41,546 nt of DNA from an uncultured Eubacteriales bacterium (GCA_900317765.1 ONID01000004.1:1-41546), one strand, 5' to 3'; shown: positions 1 through 8,967, counted from the stretch's first letter. Made by a program: numbers and translations. Notes: generated by a model not told the origin, from the sequence alone.

Positions 1-242
1 TCCGGCAGATAGCCTATTCTTTTCTTGGCCTCGGTGGGCTGTTCGAGTATGTCAAAGCCGTCAATCGTGACGGTTCCGGAAGTGGAGGAAAGATAGCCGG
101 TGAGGATATTCATCGTAGTGGTTTTTCCTGCGCCGTTGGGACCCAGAAAGCCCGCTATCTCGCCCGATTTGACCGAAAAACTAACGTTGTCCAGAGCGAG
201 GTTGGAACCGTATTTTTTTGTCAGATTCTGTACCTTTATCAT
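1..242 (-). CDS. ABC transporter ATP-binding protein, N-terminal part
   Basis: This is the first 80 or so residues of an ABC ATPase that continues past the left edge. The protein begins MIKVQNLTKKYGSNLALDNV and carries the Walker A motif GPNGAGKTT at about residues 34-42, followed by the usual 'TMNILTGYLSSTSGTVTIDG' type strand. The family hydrolyses ATP on the cytoplasmic face to drive a membrane permease; this subtype (simple 'LALDNVSF' start, TTTMNILTG) is typical of drug/lipid or ABC-2 type exporters, but the partner permease is not in the window. The start ATG is preceded by AAGGATGG at about 8 nt. The Q-loop, signature and Walker B lie outside the window, so the substrate cannot be judged. 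Confidence 0.93.
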   Translation of the reverse strand, partial: MIKVQNLTKKYGSNLALDNVSFSVKSGEIAGFLGPNGAGKTTTMNILTGYLSSTSGTVTIDGFDILEQPTEAKKRIGYLP

Positions 243-372
243 CACATTTCCATCCTTATTCATTTGCTGATCTGTTTTATCAATGTGAGAAATATATTAT
301 AAAGAATAACATCTTCAATTGATAATTATGTGTACGCATTATAAAAATATAATTAATACTGAGATAGAAGAT

Positions 373-1251
373 TTATTCCGGAATAGTCAGATCGAAATCC
401 GGTACGTATTCCTCGGCGGCTGACGAAAGCTCCTGACGGAAGCCTGTGAGTCCGAGAGTATCGGCTGTGTCAAGCACTTTTTCATATTCGGCGGCGGTGA
501 GCCTTCGCCCAAGCTCGGAAAATGCCGAAATATTGCCTGCCGGCGTGTATTGACTCATAATGCTGACCAAGGTGCCGCGAGGAAGCTCGCTGCTGATTTT
601 ACGCAGAGCGGCAACGGAATTGCGCACGTTTTTCGGGAGCACCAGATGGCGCACGATGACCCCTTTTTTCAGTATGCCGTCCTCGATGACGTTTTCTCCC
701 GCAGTGTCGCACATGAATTGTATCGCATTCATAGCCACGGAAGGATAATCCGGCGCGTGCGCGTATTTTTCGGCGACTGCGGGAAGGGCAAATTTATAGT
801 CCGGCAGCCATATGTCGATATATTCCGAAAGTGCGTGAAGCGTTTCCAAGCGCTCATATCCGCCGCTGTTCCAGACGGTAGGAATACCCGGCCTGTAGAT
901 TTCCAAAGCCCGGATGATCGCTTGTGTGTAGTGCGTTCCGGTGACAAAGCTGATATTGTGCGCGCCTTTATGCTCCAGTTCACACATGATCTCCGCAAGA
1001 CCTTCGGGCGTGACAGCCCTTCCTCTCAGTTCGGACGAAATGGAATAATTCTGGCAGAACACGCAGCCCAGACAGCATCCGGAGAAGAATATTGTCCCTG
1101 ATCCGCTGCTCCCGCTGATCACCGGTTCCTCCCACATATGCAAAGCGGCTCTGGAAATGACCGGAAGTGTACCGCAGCCACAGAGTCCTTTGCCACGCAG
1201 TCGCTCTCTTTCTGCTCCGCACATTCGCGGACACAATCGGCAGCTTTTCAT
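373..1251 (-). CDS. Radical SAM protein, PflX-type (pyruvate formate-lyase activase homologue)
   Basis: 292 residues. The radical SAM cluster CxxxCxxC is visible in SGCCLGCVFCQNY at about residues 58-70, with the Tyr/Asn after the third Cys usual for PflA-like activases. An N-terminal Cys set (CRLCPRMCGAER and GLCGC) resembles that of the COG1313 PflX group, which is related to activases of glycyl radical enzymes but whose substrate is not known. The length fits the family. The start has a strong GGAGGG site. It lies downstream of the exonuclease gene with a terminator-like hairpin (1274-1313) between them. No glycyl radical enzyme gene is visible nearby, so the role stays open. Confidence 0.87.
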   Translation of the reverse strand: MKSCRLCPRMCGAERERLRGKGLCGCGTLPVISRAALHMWEEPVISGSSGSGTIFFSGCCLGCVFCQNYSISSELRGRAVTPEGLAEIMCELEHKGAHNISFVTGTHYTQAIIRALEIYRPGIPTVWNSGGYERLETLHALSEYIDIWLPDYKFALPAVAEKYAHAPDYPSVAMNAIQFMCDTAGENVIEDGILKKGVIVRHLVLPKNVRNSVAALRKISSELPRGTLVSIMSQYTPAGNISAFSELGRRLTAAEYEKVLDTADTLGLTGFRQELSSAAEEYVPDFDLTIPE

Positions 1252-1273
1252 TCGGAAACCCTCCTATCGTTAA

Positions 1274-1313
1274 AATCGGCAGGCTGCGGCACAATGGCCG
1301 TATCCCGCCGATT
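1274..1313 (-). terminator. Hairpin between exonuclease and radical SAM genes
   Basis: Arms AATCGGC and GCCGATT enclose an inner GCGGC/GGCCG pairing. On the minus strand the hairpin is followed by TTTTAAC, so it could act as a leaky terminator after the exonuclease gene. Confidence 0.45.
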
Positions 1314-1335
1314 GAATTCTTTGTTTGATGTAGTC

Positions 1336-2244
1336 CTATTCCGCTGCATTCTGCACAGCGTCGTCCGACGACTGTTCCACCGTTTCCGGTGCTTCCTCGT
1401 TGGCCTGTACACATCCTATCTCGGTCAGAGATTTTTTGTGTTCCAGACCGTCGTAGGTGATTTTGAGGCTATGGGAAATATTGAACTGTCTCCCGCAAAC
1501 GCTGCAGCGGTACTTTGCGTAGTGCTTCTTGTTTTTGCAGATGAAGCCTGTCAGCCGCTTCATAAATGTGCCGCAGTCGGGACATTCGGTCATGAAATCA
1601 GAAAAGACTATCTGTTCGTCGCTCAGATCCTGCAGGTTGTAGCACTTGAAATTCATCCGCTCGTAGAAAATACGGTCGGCTTTCTTGACAAATATCCTGA
1701 AGAGCTCGGGCGTACAGAGTTTGGCAAAACACCTCGCCGTCAGTCTGCTGTCATTGAGTGCGCGATGAAGCTGATCCTCGCCTATTTCCACCTCCGCCAG
1801 CTCCGCAAAGGCTGCAAGTCCCACCTGCTTGGTCAATGGAATGTTCAGCGCCTGCTGACAGAGCAGCTGCGCGTCGCAGTAGTTTTTGATTATGTAGATC
1901 TCGTCGATCATATTGTACCATTTGAGATTTTCATATAGAACGGATATGTCGGAATTTCCCCAGGCGAGCATGCAGTTGTCGCCTGTGCCTATCCACGCCT
2001 TCAGCCTTTTGAAGACCGTGACAAAGCCGTCGGCGCTTTTCAGATCTTCATTGGTGATATGCGTGAGGTCTTTGATCCTTCCTCTGATTTTTTTGGTCTG
2101 CTTGGGTGAAACAAGGGTCTGAAATTCGCTGATAATATTCATACTGTCGTCCAGAGCGACCGCTCCGATCTCGATGATCTCATCGAAGTATCCTGAACGT
2201 GTGGTCGCTCCGTTCCATTCAAGGTCCATTATTATATACTTCAT
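1336..2244 (-). CDS. DEDDh 3'-5' exonuclease with C-terminal zinc ribbon
   Basis: 302 residues from the ATG. Motif I is DLEWNG (Asp7, Glu9), motif II contains the Asp of NSDISVL and motif III is HRALNDSRLTA (His and Asp spaced as in DEDDh nucleases such as DnaQ, RNase T and oligoribonuclease relatives). The first 190 residues are the nuclease fold. The C-terminal part has two CxxC pairs (CPDCGTF and CSVCGRQF) with a Lys/His-rich stretch between, a zinc ribbon likely to bind nucleic acid. I chose ATG at 2244 because the protein then starts directly at the first strand (MKYIIMDLEWN); an in-frame TTG at 2268 would add eight residues and has no better ribosome site. Its own promoter is at 2335-2363. 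The substrate, DNA or RNA, cannot be told. Confidence 0.85.
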   Translation of the reverse strand: MKYIIMDLEWNGATTRSGYFDEIIEIGAVALDDSMNIISEFQTLVSPKQTKKIRGRIKDLTHITNEDLKSADGFVTVFKRLKAWIGTGDNCMLAWGNSDISVLYENLKWYNMIDEIYIIKNYCDAQLLCQQALNIPLTKQVGLAAFAELAEVEIGEDQLHRALNDSRLTARCFAKLCTPELFRIFVKKADRIFYERMNFKCYNLQDLSDEQIVFSDFMTECPDCGTFMKRLTGFICKNKKHYAKYRCSVCGRQFNISHSLKITYDGLEHKKSLTEIGCVQANEEAPETVEQSSDDAVQNAAE

Positions 2245-2334
2245 CGGGCTTTTATATTCTAATGCCAATTTTTAGATAACTGACAAAGGCGATCCTTTCT
2301 AAAGAATACGTTCACAATGCAATTCTATCTTTTT

Positions 2335-2363
2335 ATTATACTATAATCACGCGACAAAATCAA
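2335..2363 (-). promoter_or_regulatory. Promoter for the exonuclease gene
   Basis: On the minus strand TTGATT, 17 nt spacer, TATAAT. It lies about 90 nt upstream of the exonuclease start and just after the end of tatD. Confidence 0.7.
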
Positions 2364-2399
2364 CCCTAAACTTAAATATATTTCATTATGATATAATTA

Positions 2400-3176
2400 T
2401 CATTTGATGCGGTAAAGATTCGAAGCGTTGCGGGCGGTGATTTCAAGAAGCTGGTCAGTTTCCATGCCGCGCAGATCCGCTATGAACTGTGCTACATACC
2501 TGATCATCCAGGATTCGCAGCGCTTGTATTTATTCTCTCCCGTGCGGTAAATCCTCGGTATGAGATAGGGCGCGTCGGTTTCCAGAACAAGACGGTCAAG
2601 CGGCACGTATTTTGCCACTTCAACCGGTCTGACCGCGTTGACGGCTGTGACAGAACCGCCCAGTCCGATGTACAAGCCGAGCTGCAGCGCCTCCCTTGCC
2701 AATTCCACGCTTCCCGAAAAACAATGCATCACGCCTTCCGGTCGGTAATGCCACAGAATGTCGTACATATCCCCGTGCGCTTCCCGATCGTGGATGATCA
2801 CCGGCATTTTTTTGGATGAAGCAAGCGCTAACTGCTCGGTAAAGGCGCGTTTCTGAACATCCCTGTTGTCGTCCCGACGGTAATAATCCAGTCCCATCTC
2901 GCCCAGAGCGACAATTTTTTCATGACGGAGCAGCTTTTCCAGCTCCTCAATGCTGTCGTCATTCCAGCTGTCGGCATAACAGGGATGTACACCGACTGCG
3001 GCGTAAATGAAATCATATTCTTCCGCAAGTTCTACGCATTTTACAGACGACAGCATGTTTTCAGCCGGACAGACGATGGTCGTCACCTCCTGTTCACGGT
3101 TCATTTTTCGCAGCAGCTCATTCCTGTCCTGATCAAATGCCGCTGCATAGTAATGTGCGTGACTGTCAAATATCAT
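2400..3176 (-). CDS. tatD: TatD family metal-dependent hydrolase
   Basis: 258 residues starting MIFDSHAHYY. The metal ligands expected for the amidohydrolase-fold TatD DNases are visible: the HxH of DSHAHY, Glu of ALGEMGLDYY, His of PVIIHDREAH, His of GVMHCFSG and the final Asp of VLETDAPYL. TatD proteins are cytoplasmic metal-dependent deoxyribonucleases linked to repair and DNA turnover. The start at 3176 is set by a GAGGAGG site 6 nt upstream; the longer frame to 3233 would add an unrelated leader. It lies 80 nt downstream of degV with a hairpin between them, so co-transcription is probably partial. Confidence 0.95.
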   Translation of the reverse strand: MIFDSHAHYYAAAFDQDRNELLRKMNREQEVTTIVCPAENMLSSVKCVELAEEYDFIYAAVGVHPCYADSWNDDSIEELEKLLRHEKIVALGEMGLDYYRRDDNRDVQKRAFTEQLALASSKKMPVIIHDREAHGDMYDILWHYRPEGVMHCFSGSVELAREALQLGLYIGLGGSVTAVNAVRPVEVAKYVPLDRLVLETDAPYLIPRIYRTGENKYKRCESWMIRYVAQFIADLRGMETDQLLEITARNASNLYRIK

Positions 3177-3188
3177 TTCTATCCTCCT

Positions 3189-3230
3189 CAAAAGACAACA
3201 GGCACCGAACGGGATTCCGTCAAGTGCCTG
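3189..3230 (-). terminator. Hairpin downstream of degV
   Basis: CAGGCAC and GTGCCTG arms with an inner ACGG/CCGT pairing. Minus-strand reading continues into TTGTCTTTT, a modest U-run. It separates degV from tatD. Confidence 0.5.
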
Positions 3231-3256
3231 CAAAAAACAATTATCAAAATATATAT

Positions 3257-4135
3257 TTATCTGTGGTCGCCGTAGAAGAAGAGCGCAAGTACGCCCGGAC
3301 CGGCATGTGCGCCGATGACGGGGCCGATATTGCCCATAATAATCTTCTTGACGCCCTTGACGCGCTTTTTGACCTCGCCGGCTAAATACTCCGCATCATG
3401 GCGGCAGCCTCCCTGACAGATCATTACCGTGTCAAACTGGTTGGTGTAGGTCTCCACCATCTTATCGACCATGGCGTTGAGGGACGCCTTGCGGCCTCGC
3501 ACCTTTGAAATATTGATCAGATGTCCTTCGTCGTCGACATGAAGAACCGGCTTGATGTTGAGTGCGGAACCGACGATGGCAGTCGCAGCCGACACTCTGC
3601 CGCCGCGCTTGAGGTGATGCAGATCGTCAACCGTGAACCAGTGGCAGAGATGCAGACGGTTATCTTCTACCCACTTGGCAAGCTCCTGCAGACCCATACC
3701 CTTTTTCTTCTGCTGTGCCGCAAAATAGACAAGCAGACCTTCGCCCATGGACGCGGACAGGGAATCCACAGAGATAATCGTGCGTTCGGGATACTGGCTC
3801 CTAAGCTCTTCAATGGCTATGAGCGAATTATTGTATGTGCCGCTGAGTCCCGAGGAAAAGCAGATATAGAGTATATCAAGACCTTTTTTAAGGTACTCGC
3901 TGAAGTATTCAGTGAAATCCACAACGTTGATCTGGGATGTCTTGGGCATCTTCCCCGAGCGCATCAGGTTGTAGAAGTCGTCCGAATTCATTTCGCGTTC
4001 GTCGGGAAAATTCCTGTATGTCAGACCGTCCATTTCAAACTGCATAGGCCAAACCTTGACGTCGATTTCATCGGCTATCGTCTGGGAAATGTCGGTCGTT
4101 GAGTCGGTCAAAATGACATAATCCTGTTCTTTCAT
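3257..4135 (-). CDS. degV: DegV family fatty-acid-binding protein
   Basis: 292 residues. It starts with the DegV signature (YVILTDSTTDIS), has SQINVVDFTEYF and ICFSSGLSGTYN in the first domain and ends in the compact domain with IGPVIGAHAGPGVLALFF. DegV (FakB) proteins bind a fatty acid in the cytoplasm and present it to the kinase FakA for phosphorylation, feeding exogenous fatty acids to phospholipid synthesis; no fakA is in the window. The ATG at 4135 is favoured over a TTG at 4141 because AAGGTG lies about 7 nt upstream of it. A promoter lies at 4217-4245. Confidence 0.94.
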   Translation of the reverse strand: MKEQDYVILTDSTTDISQTIADEIDVKVWPMQFEMDGLTYRNFPDEREMNSDDFYNLMRSGKMPKTSQINVVDFTEYFSEYLKKGLDILYICFSSGLSGTYNNSLIAIEELRSQYPERTIISVDSLSASMGEGLLVYFAAQQKKKGMGLQELAKWVEDNRLHLCHWFTVDDLHHLKRGGRVSAATAIVGSALNIKPVLHVDDEGHLINISKVRGRKASLNAMVDKMVETYTNQFDTVMICQGGCRHDAEYLAGEVKKRVKGVKKIIMGNIGPVIGAHAGPGVLALFFYGDHR

Positions 4136-4216
4136 ATTCAATCACCTTCATCTGTCACAAGAATCAATATCTGTATGAGCATTTTCAATAATATGTCAGT
4201 ATTCCTGACACGCTGC

Positions 4217-4245
4217 ATTATACCATATTATACACATGAAGTAAA
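4217..4245 (-). promoter_or_regulatory. Promoter for degV
   Basis: Minus strand TTTACT, 17 nt, TATAAT (-10 at 4217-4222). A second TATAAT sits ten bases upstream (4227-4232), without a convincing -35. Confidence 0.6.
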
Positions 4246-4263
4246 GCGCTAAGCGGAAAAAGA

Positions 4264-4275
4264 TTGAGCGCTCAA
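4264..4275. promoter_or_regulatory. 12-bp perfect palindrome upstream of degV
   Basis: TTGAGCGCTCAA, a perfect dyad about 20 bp upstream of the degV -35. It could be an operator or part of a small hairpin at the end of the 4333-5718 gene transcript. No regulator is identified. Confidence 0.35.
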
Positions 4276-4332
4276 CATCCAAATAATTGTCAACATCTTT
4301 GTATACTTTCTCTTTTTCCCCAAAAAACGCGC

Positions 4333-5718
4333 TTACCATCTGCATTCATCGGCACACTTCCGAACGCACTGCTTCATATCTTCCGGAATCAGATTCACTT
4401 CGTCAAAATAACCCGCGTAGACATTCGGGCTGTCCTTGTATCTGGCATAGGCGGGTGTGGACATGTAATATTCCAGCAGACAGGGCAGCGGCTCGCCCCT
4501 TCCCAGCCGCTTGGAAATGGCAAGGCACATGGCGAAATTCACTTCGTCCACGCTGCCGACACATTCAAACGGCTTGGATTCGTGCAGTCCGATCAGCTGC
4601 TCAAAATATGTTTTCATTTTCTCGTTCTTGGAATTCAGCAGATTGATGCGGAATATGTCCTTGATCTCATCGTCCGTGAGAAACGGAGAAAGAATCATCG
4701 TGACAAACAGGCACTTGGAACACTCCAGACACCATGTGTCGAATTTGGTTCCGGCGTTGCCCGCGTTGCAGCTGCGGAATACCGGGTGGTACTCTTTCAG
4801 TCCCGCAAATATCGCGGCGATCTGTATCTCGGAAAGCGGACGCAGCAGACTGAAATAGCTGACTCCGCAGGGGATGTATTTTTTCAGGTATTCAGCGAAG
4901 TCACTTTCGAATTCAAAGCTCTTGGAATACTGGTGGTTGACGTCGCTGCCCGCAACAGAGGCTTCATTGGCGCTGGATTCATTGGACAGCACGACGTATT
5001 TCTTTCCGCAGACATACGCCGACAGCGAAGCGGCAAAGGCAATCAGCGCCGACAGCGGCGTGTGCCCGTTGAGGAAGCCCTGTTTGTTCAGCTCGACGAT
5101 CGTTCGGTCGAGGGTTCTCTTGGGACGGTAGATTTTTTCGGGACGGTAGCCCGCAAGCATAGCCGACGCGAAGGCGGAGTTTCTGTGATTCATCATGAAG
5201 CACATATTGTCGTCGGTATGTCCGTACCTTGACAGCACATGCAGCGACACGATGGAATCCTTCCCGCCGCCGACAGGAATCATACATCCGCTTAATTGTT
5301 TGTCTGCGGATATAGTGAGCTTTTTTTCAATACCCGCGGTTTCGATGTTCATGAAGCGGTTGATGTCGGTGTCCACGCCATTGGTGTAGAAGAATTCGCC
5401 GAGTCCGTGATAATACAGCTTCTTCCACCATGCGATCTGGTCGTCGCTCAGATATCCGCATTCCACACGGACACGGGGTGAACAGGCGGCTTTCCAGTAG
5501 CTCACAAGCTCTACCATTCCCAAAGAAAAGACGAATTCCTCAAAAACCGGGTCTTGCGTGTCAATGCCATCCTTCGGAAAGACCCAGACGGGGTGAAATT
5601 CCGTAAGTCCCACCGTTTCGAAAGAATAGACAATTCTGATCCCTTCTTTCGACGGGGTAACATCGTACCCGTGATAGACGAATTCGGGGTATTTTGCGAT
5701 AAGCTCTTTATAATCCAC
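4333..5718 (-). CDS. PP-loop ATP-binding protein, candidate MurL-type epimerase
   Basis: 461 residues. A PP-loop, PVGGGKDSIVSLH, lies at residues 148-160, marking an ATP pyrophosphatase-fold enzyme that activates a carboxylate by adenylation. A Cys cluster (WCLECSKC) follows near residue 335. Overall size and the position of both motifs recall MurL, the enzyme that epimerises the terminal L-Glu of UDP-MurNAc-L-Ala-L-Glu in peptidoglycan precursor synthesis in some bacteria lacking the usual D-Glu route. That assignment is from memory of the family and is moderate; a general PP-loop ligase or amidotransferase is the alternative. The start is GTG with AAAGGAG 9 nt upstream. No murD homologue is adjacent, so context neither supports nor refutes it. 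Confidence 0.55.
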   Translation of the reverse strand: MDYKELIAKYPEFVYHGYDVTPSKEGIRIVYSFETVGLTEFHPVWVFPKDGIDTQDPVFEEFVFSLGMVELVSYWKAACSPRVRVECGYLSDDQIAWWKKLYYHGLGEFFYTNGVDTDINRFMNIETAGIEKKLTISADKQLSGCMIPVGGGKDSIVSLHVLSRYGHTDDNMCFMMNHRNSAFASAMLAGYRPEKIYRPKRTLDRTIVELNKQGFLNGHTPLSALIAFAASLSAYVCGKKYVVLSNESSANEASVAGSDVNHQYSKSFEFESDFAEYLKKYIPCGVSYFSLLRPLSEIQIAAIFAGLKEYHPVFRSCNAGNAGTKFDTWCLECSKCLFVTMILSPFLTDDEIKDIFRINLLNSKNEKMKTYFEQLIGLHESKPFECVGSVDEVNFAMCLAISKRLGRGEPLPCLLEYYMSTPAYARYKDSPNVYAGYFDEVNLIPEDMKQCVRKCADECRW

Positions 5719-5752
5719 TGCAAAGCGCTCCTTTGTAAATGTTTCTCATCTT

Positions 5753-5782
5753 ATAATATTCTAAAACTGAAATACTTTTCAA
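5753..5782 (-). promoter_or_regulatory. Promoter for the PP-loop gene
   Basis: Minus strand TTGAAA, 18 nt, TATTAT, 35 bp upstream of the GTG start. Confidence 0.6.
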
Positions 5783-5798
5783 TTATTATCCGAAATAA

Positions 5799-6686
5799 TC
5801 ATCCCGCGTGAAGCTCGGCGACAACCAGCTCAGGATTGTCATTGATCCTGAATGAATAGCCGCTGTTGCCGACGCCGCGGCTGACGATCATTGTCGTATC
5901 GGCAACGGAATACTTTCCGGCAGTATAGTCGGGAAAAAAGCCCTGATTCGGCGCAAACAGTCCTCCTATGAAGGGAAGCCTGACCAGCCCTCCGTGAGCG
6001 TGTCCAGCAAAAACAAGATCAACGCCCTTAGTGGCATATGTCCGTATCAGTTCGGGACGGTGAGACAGCATTACCGTGAACATCTGACGGTCGTAATCCA
6101 TGGAACCGATGGATTCGCTTACAATCCGGGCGTCATTGCCGCTGCCGTCGATGTTCAGTCTTCTGGGGTCATTGACGCCGGCAATGACCATCTCGTCATC
6201 GGCGACTCTGATGACGGCATAGGAATCGAACAGAATTCCCACGCCGATTTTCCGCATCTCCCGGATCAGGGTGCCGCTCTTGCCGGTTCTCGCTTCGTGG
6301 TTTCCAATGACGTAATAAACCGGCGCTATCCTGTTGAGCCTTTCAATGACATTGATCGCCCGTTCAACGTCTGGCAGATAGGAATCAATCATATCTCCTG
6401 TCAGCAGAATGATATCGGGCGATGCTTCCTTGGTTTTGCTGATGAGCGATTCAGTCATCCATTCATTCCTGCTGTTGTGAAGGTCGGAAATCTGTACGAT
6501 GCGGAAGCCGTCAAATCCCGGAGGTATTTTTTCGGAGCTGATATCATATCGTGATACAGTGACAGCTGTATTGCCGTAAATGACATAAACGGCAAAAACA
6601 GCTGCCAGTACAATCAGTATTATCAGCCGACGCAGTATTTTTGATTTTTTTGCGCTATTTGTTTTTTGATTGTCTTTTTTCATCAT
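5799..6686 (-). CDS. Membrane-anchored metallophosphoesterase (YkuE-like)
   Basis: 295 residues. A single N-terminal transmembrane anchor covers about residues 18-38 after a Lys-rich start, so the catalytic domain should face outside. The calcineurin-like motifs are all present: SDLH (67-70), TGD, GNHE, the LSHRP His and GHAHGG near residue 232. Such proteins hydrolyse phosphomonoesters or diesters with two metals; YkuE-type relatives have been linked to envelope phospholipid or teichoic-acid-like substrates. Its start lies 9 nt after the end of rpoD copy C, so it appears to be the last gene of the dgt-dnaG-rpoD unit, with only a weak ribosome site. Confidence 0.88.
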   Translation of the reverse strand: MMKKDNQKTNSAKKSKILRRLIILIVLAAVFAVYVIYGNTAVTVSRYDISSEKIPPGFDGFRIVQISDLHNSRNEWMTESLISKTKEASPDIILLTGDMIDSYLPDVERAINVIERLNRIAPVYYVIGNHEARTGKSGTLIREMRKIGVGILFDSYAVIRVADDEMVIAGVNDPRRLNIDGSGNDARIVSESIGSMDYDRQMFTVMLSHRPELIRTYATKGVDLVFAGHAHGGLVRLPFIGGLFAPNQGFFPDYTAGKYSVADTTMIVSRGVGNSGYSFRINDNPELVVAELHAG

Positions 6687-6695
6687 GCAACCTGA

Positions 6696-7766
6696 TCACG
6701 GCAGAAAATCGCGCAGTTTCTTGCTGCGGCTGGGATGTCTGAGCTTTCGGAGTGCCTTCGCCTCGATCTGTCTGATTCTTTCCCGTGTCACGTTGAATTC
6801 GGCTCCGACTTCCTCGAGCGTGTGATTGCGTCCGTCTACCAGTCCGTAACGCAGTTTGAGAACCGCCATCTCCCGCGGTGTAAGCGTATAGAGAGCACTG
6901 TCGAGCTGTTCCTTGAGCATACTCAGTGAAGCTGCGTCCTCCGGGTCCTCCTGCGTTTCGTCTTTGATGAAGTCCCCTATGTGGCTGTCTTCTTCCTCCC
7001 CTACCGGTGCTTCCAAAGACACAAGATCCTGCGATACGCGCATGATCTCCACAACTTTTTCCTCCGGCATGTCGGCGTAATCGGCAATCTCGGAAGTGGT
7101 CGGATCCTTGCCCTTTTCGTTGAGCAGGTGGCTCTGCGCCTTTTTGACGCGGTTGATATTCTCGACCATGTGAACCGGAATTCTGATGATTCTCGCCTGG
7201 TCCGCAATGGCGCGGGATACCGACTGACGTATCCACCATGTGGCATATGTCGAAAACTTGAATCCCTTGGAAGGATCGAACTTTTCCACGGCTTTGATCA
7301 GCCCTAAATTTCCCTCCTGAATGAGGTCAAGCAGCGGCATGCCTCTGCCGAGATAACGCTTGGCTATGCTGACCACCAATCTGAGATTGGCTTCACATAG
7401 GCGCTTTTTGGCACTGTCGTCGCCTTCGGATATGCGGCGTGCGATATCTTGCTCTTCTTCAGGGGTAAGCATTTCTACCTTGCCTATTTCTCTAAGGTAC
7501 ATTTTGACAGGATCGTCAATCAGGCTGCCGTCAAAGGCCTGTCCTTCTTCGCCGGAAGAAAGCTCTTCGAATGACTCGTCGGCCACGCTGTCCTCCACGA
7601 TCTGAATCCCGTTTTCCTCCAATTTGTCATAGAGCTTTTCGATCTGTTCGGGACTGAAATTGATTTCGGTGAGCGCGTCAAGTATTTCCTGGTTGCTGAG
7701 GCTGCCTTTTTCTTTTCCCTTCTCAACGAGCCTGCGAAGCGTTCCTTTTTTATCTGTCGTGTTCAT
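6696..7766 (-). CDS. rpoD: RNA polymerase sigma-70 factor, RpoD paralogue C
   Basis: 356 residues with every group 1 sigma segment: a short region 1.1-like domain (1-60), region 1.2 (VKMYLREIG), region 2 ([12 protein letters not shown] to YATWWIRQ), region 3 ([19 protein letters not shown]) and region 4 with the -35 helix [18 protein letters not shown]. In region 2.4 it reads [15 protein letters not shown] where the housekeeping form is [15 protein letters not shown], so the residue matching E. coli Thr440, which reads the -12 base pair, is Ser. Its C-terminus ([13 protein letters not shown]) is the most canonical of the three. The start has AAGGAGG at 8 nt. It is separated from copy B by 96 nt with no clear promoter or terminator. 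Confidence 0.95.
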   Translation of the reverse strand: MNTTDKKGTLRRLVEKGKEKGSLSNQEILDALTEINFSPEQIEKLYDKLEENGIQIVEDSVADESFEELSSGEEGQAFDGSLIDDPVKMYLREIGKVEMLTPEEEQDIARRISEGDDSAKKRLCEANLRLVVSIAKRYLGRGMPLLDLIQEGNLGLIKAVEKFDPSKGFKFSTYATWWIRQSVSRAIADQARIIRIPVHMVENINRVKKAQSHLLNEKGKDPTTSEIADYADMPEEKVVEIMRVSQDLVSLEAPVGEEEDSHIGDFIKDETQEDPEDAASLSMLKEQLDSALYTLTPREMAVLKLRYGLVDGRNHTLEEVGAEFNVTRERIRQIEAKALRKLRHPSRSKKLRDFLP

Positions 7767-7862
7767 TGCTATTCCCTCCTTCTATCGAAAAATCATGTGC
7801 TTTCAGTAATGCAAGCGCTAAAAGGATTATTGAAAAAGCCGTTATGAAATTCAGTGCAAGGC

Positions 7863-8921
7863 TCAATATGTATAACCATTGAGCTTGCTTCTGCGTGTAA
7901 ACTGTCTGAGCTTGCGCAGTGCCTTAGCCTCGATCTGTCTGATGCGTTCGCGGGTGACGTCGAAGCGCAGTCCCACTTCCTCGAGAGTGTGGCATCTGCC
8001 GTCAACCAGACCGTACCGCAAGCGGATCACTTCCGCTTCACGTTCACTCAGTGTCTCCAATACCTCTGAGATAAGGTCGTGCAGCATCATATTGCTGACA
8101 ACGTCTTCCGGCGCCGCCTGCACCTCGTCTTTGATGAAGTCACCCAAATGACTGTCCTCTTCTTCGCCGATCGGCGTTTCCAGTGAGACAGGCTCCTGGG
8201 AAATGCGGATGATCTCACGCACCTTCGCCTCGTCCATATCCAGCAGTTCAGCAATGTCCTCGGGGCGCGGTTCCTTCTCGTTCTCGGCAAGAAGCTGCGC
8301 CTTGGCACGCTTTACTTTATTTATGTTTTCCACCATATGTACCGGTATGCGTATGGTTCTGGACTGGTCGGCAATGGCACGGGTGATGGACTGCCGTATC
8401 CACCAGGTAGCGTAGGTCGAAAAACGGAATCCCTTTGTGGGGTCGAATTTTTCCACCGCCTTGATCAGACCTAAATTGCCCTCCTGGATCAGGTCGAGAA
8501 AGGGCAGACCGCGGTTCATATATCGTTTGGCTATGCTGACCACCAACCTGAGATTGGCGTCGCTGAGACGTTTTTTGGCGCTTTCGTCGCCCTCGGCAAT
8601 GCGGCGGGCAATGTCCTGTTCCTCATCGTGCGTCAGCATTTCTATGCTGCCTATCTCTCTGAGGTACATCTTGACGGAATCGTCTACCAGCACTTCGTCG
8701 CTGCCTGTATCGGACGACATATCTTCGATGACGTCCTCCAGCGAATCCTCGACGATCTCTATTCCGTTGGCCTCTAACTTGTCGTAAAGTTTTTCCAGCT
8801 GCTCCGGACTGATGTTGACGTCCGCCAGCGTGTCCATAATTTCTCTGTTGCTCAGGCTGCCCTTGGACTTGCCTGATTCAACGATTTTGCGAAGTGTTTC
8901 CTTCTTTTCGGATGTGCTCAA
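7863..8921 (-). CDS. rpoD: RNA polymerase sigma-70 factor, RpoD paralogue B
   Basis: 352 residues, complete regions 1.1 to 4.2. The start is TTG with a very strong GGGAGGGG site 6 nt upstream; the nearby ATG runs straight into a stop. Residues 1-119 resemble copy C ([42 protein letters not shown]), while residues about 130-340 resemble copy A ([51 protein letters not shown]). Region 2.4 is [15 protein letters not shown], with the key Gln and Thr kept. The C-terminal tail ([13 protein letters not shown]) departs from the canonical HPSRS. It lies 46 nt after copy A and so is surely co-transcribed. Confidence 0.95.
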   Translation of the reverse strand: MSTSEKKETLRKIVESGKSKGSLSNREIMDTLADVNISPEQLEKLYDKLEANGIEIVEDSLEDVIEDMSSDTGSDEVLVDDSVKMYLREIGSIEMLTHDEEQDIARRIAEGDESAKKRLSDANLRLVVSIAKRYMNRGLPFLDLIQEGNLGLIKAVEKFDPTKGFRFSTYATWWIRQSITRAIADQSRTIRIPVHMVENINKVKRAKAQLLAENEKEPRPEDIAELLDMDEAKVREIIRISQEPVSLETPIGEEEDSHLGDFIKDEVQAAPEDVVSNMMLHDLISEVLETLSEREAEVIRLRYGLVDGRCHTLEEVGLRFDVTRERIRQIEAKALRKLRQFTRRSKLNGYTY

Positions 8922-8967
8922 TTACATCCCCTCCCTTTCGTTTCCCTCGGTGAGCATAAACAAAAAA

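Noticed and set aside
243-372. Promoter for the ABC ATPase gene
   Set aside because: TATAAT sequences exist on the minus strand, but none has a believable -35 at 16-18 nt.
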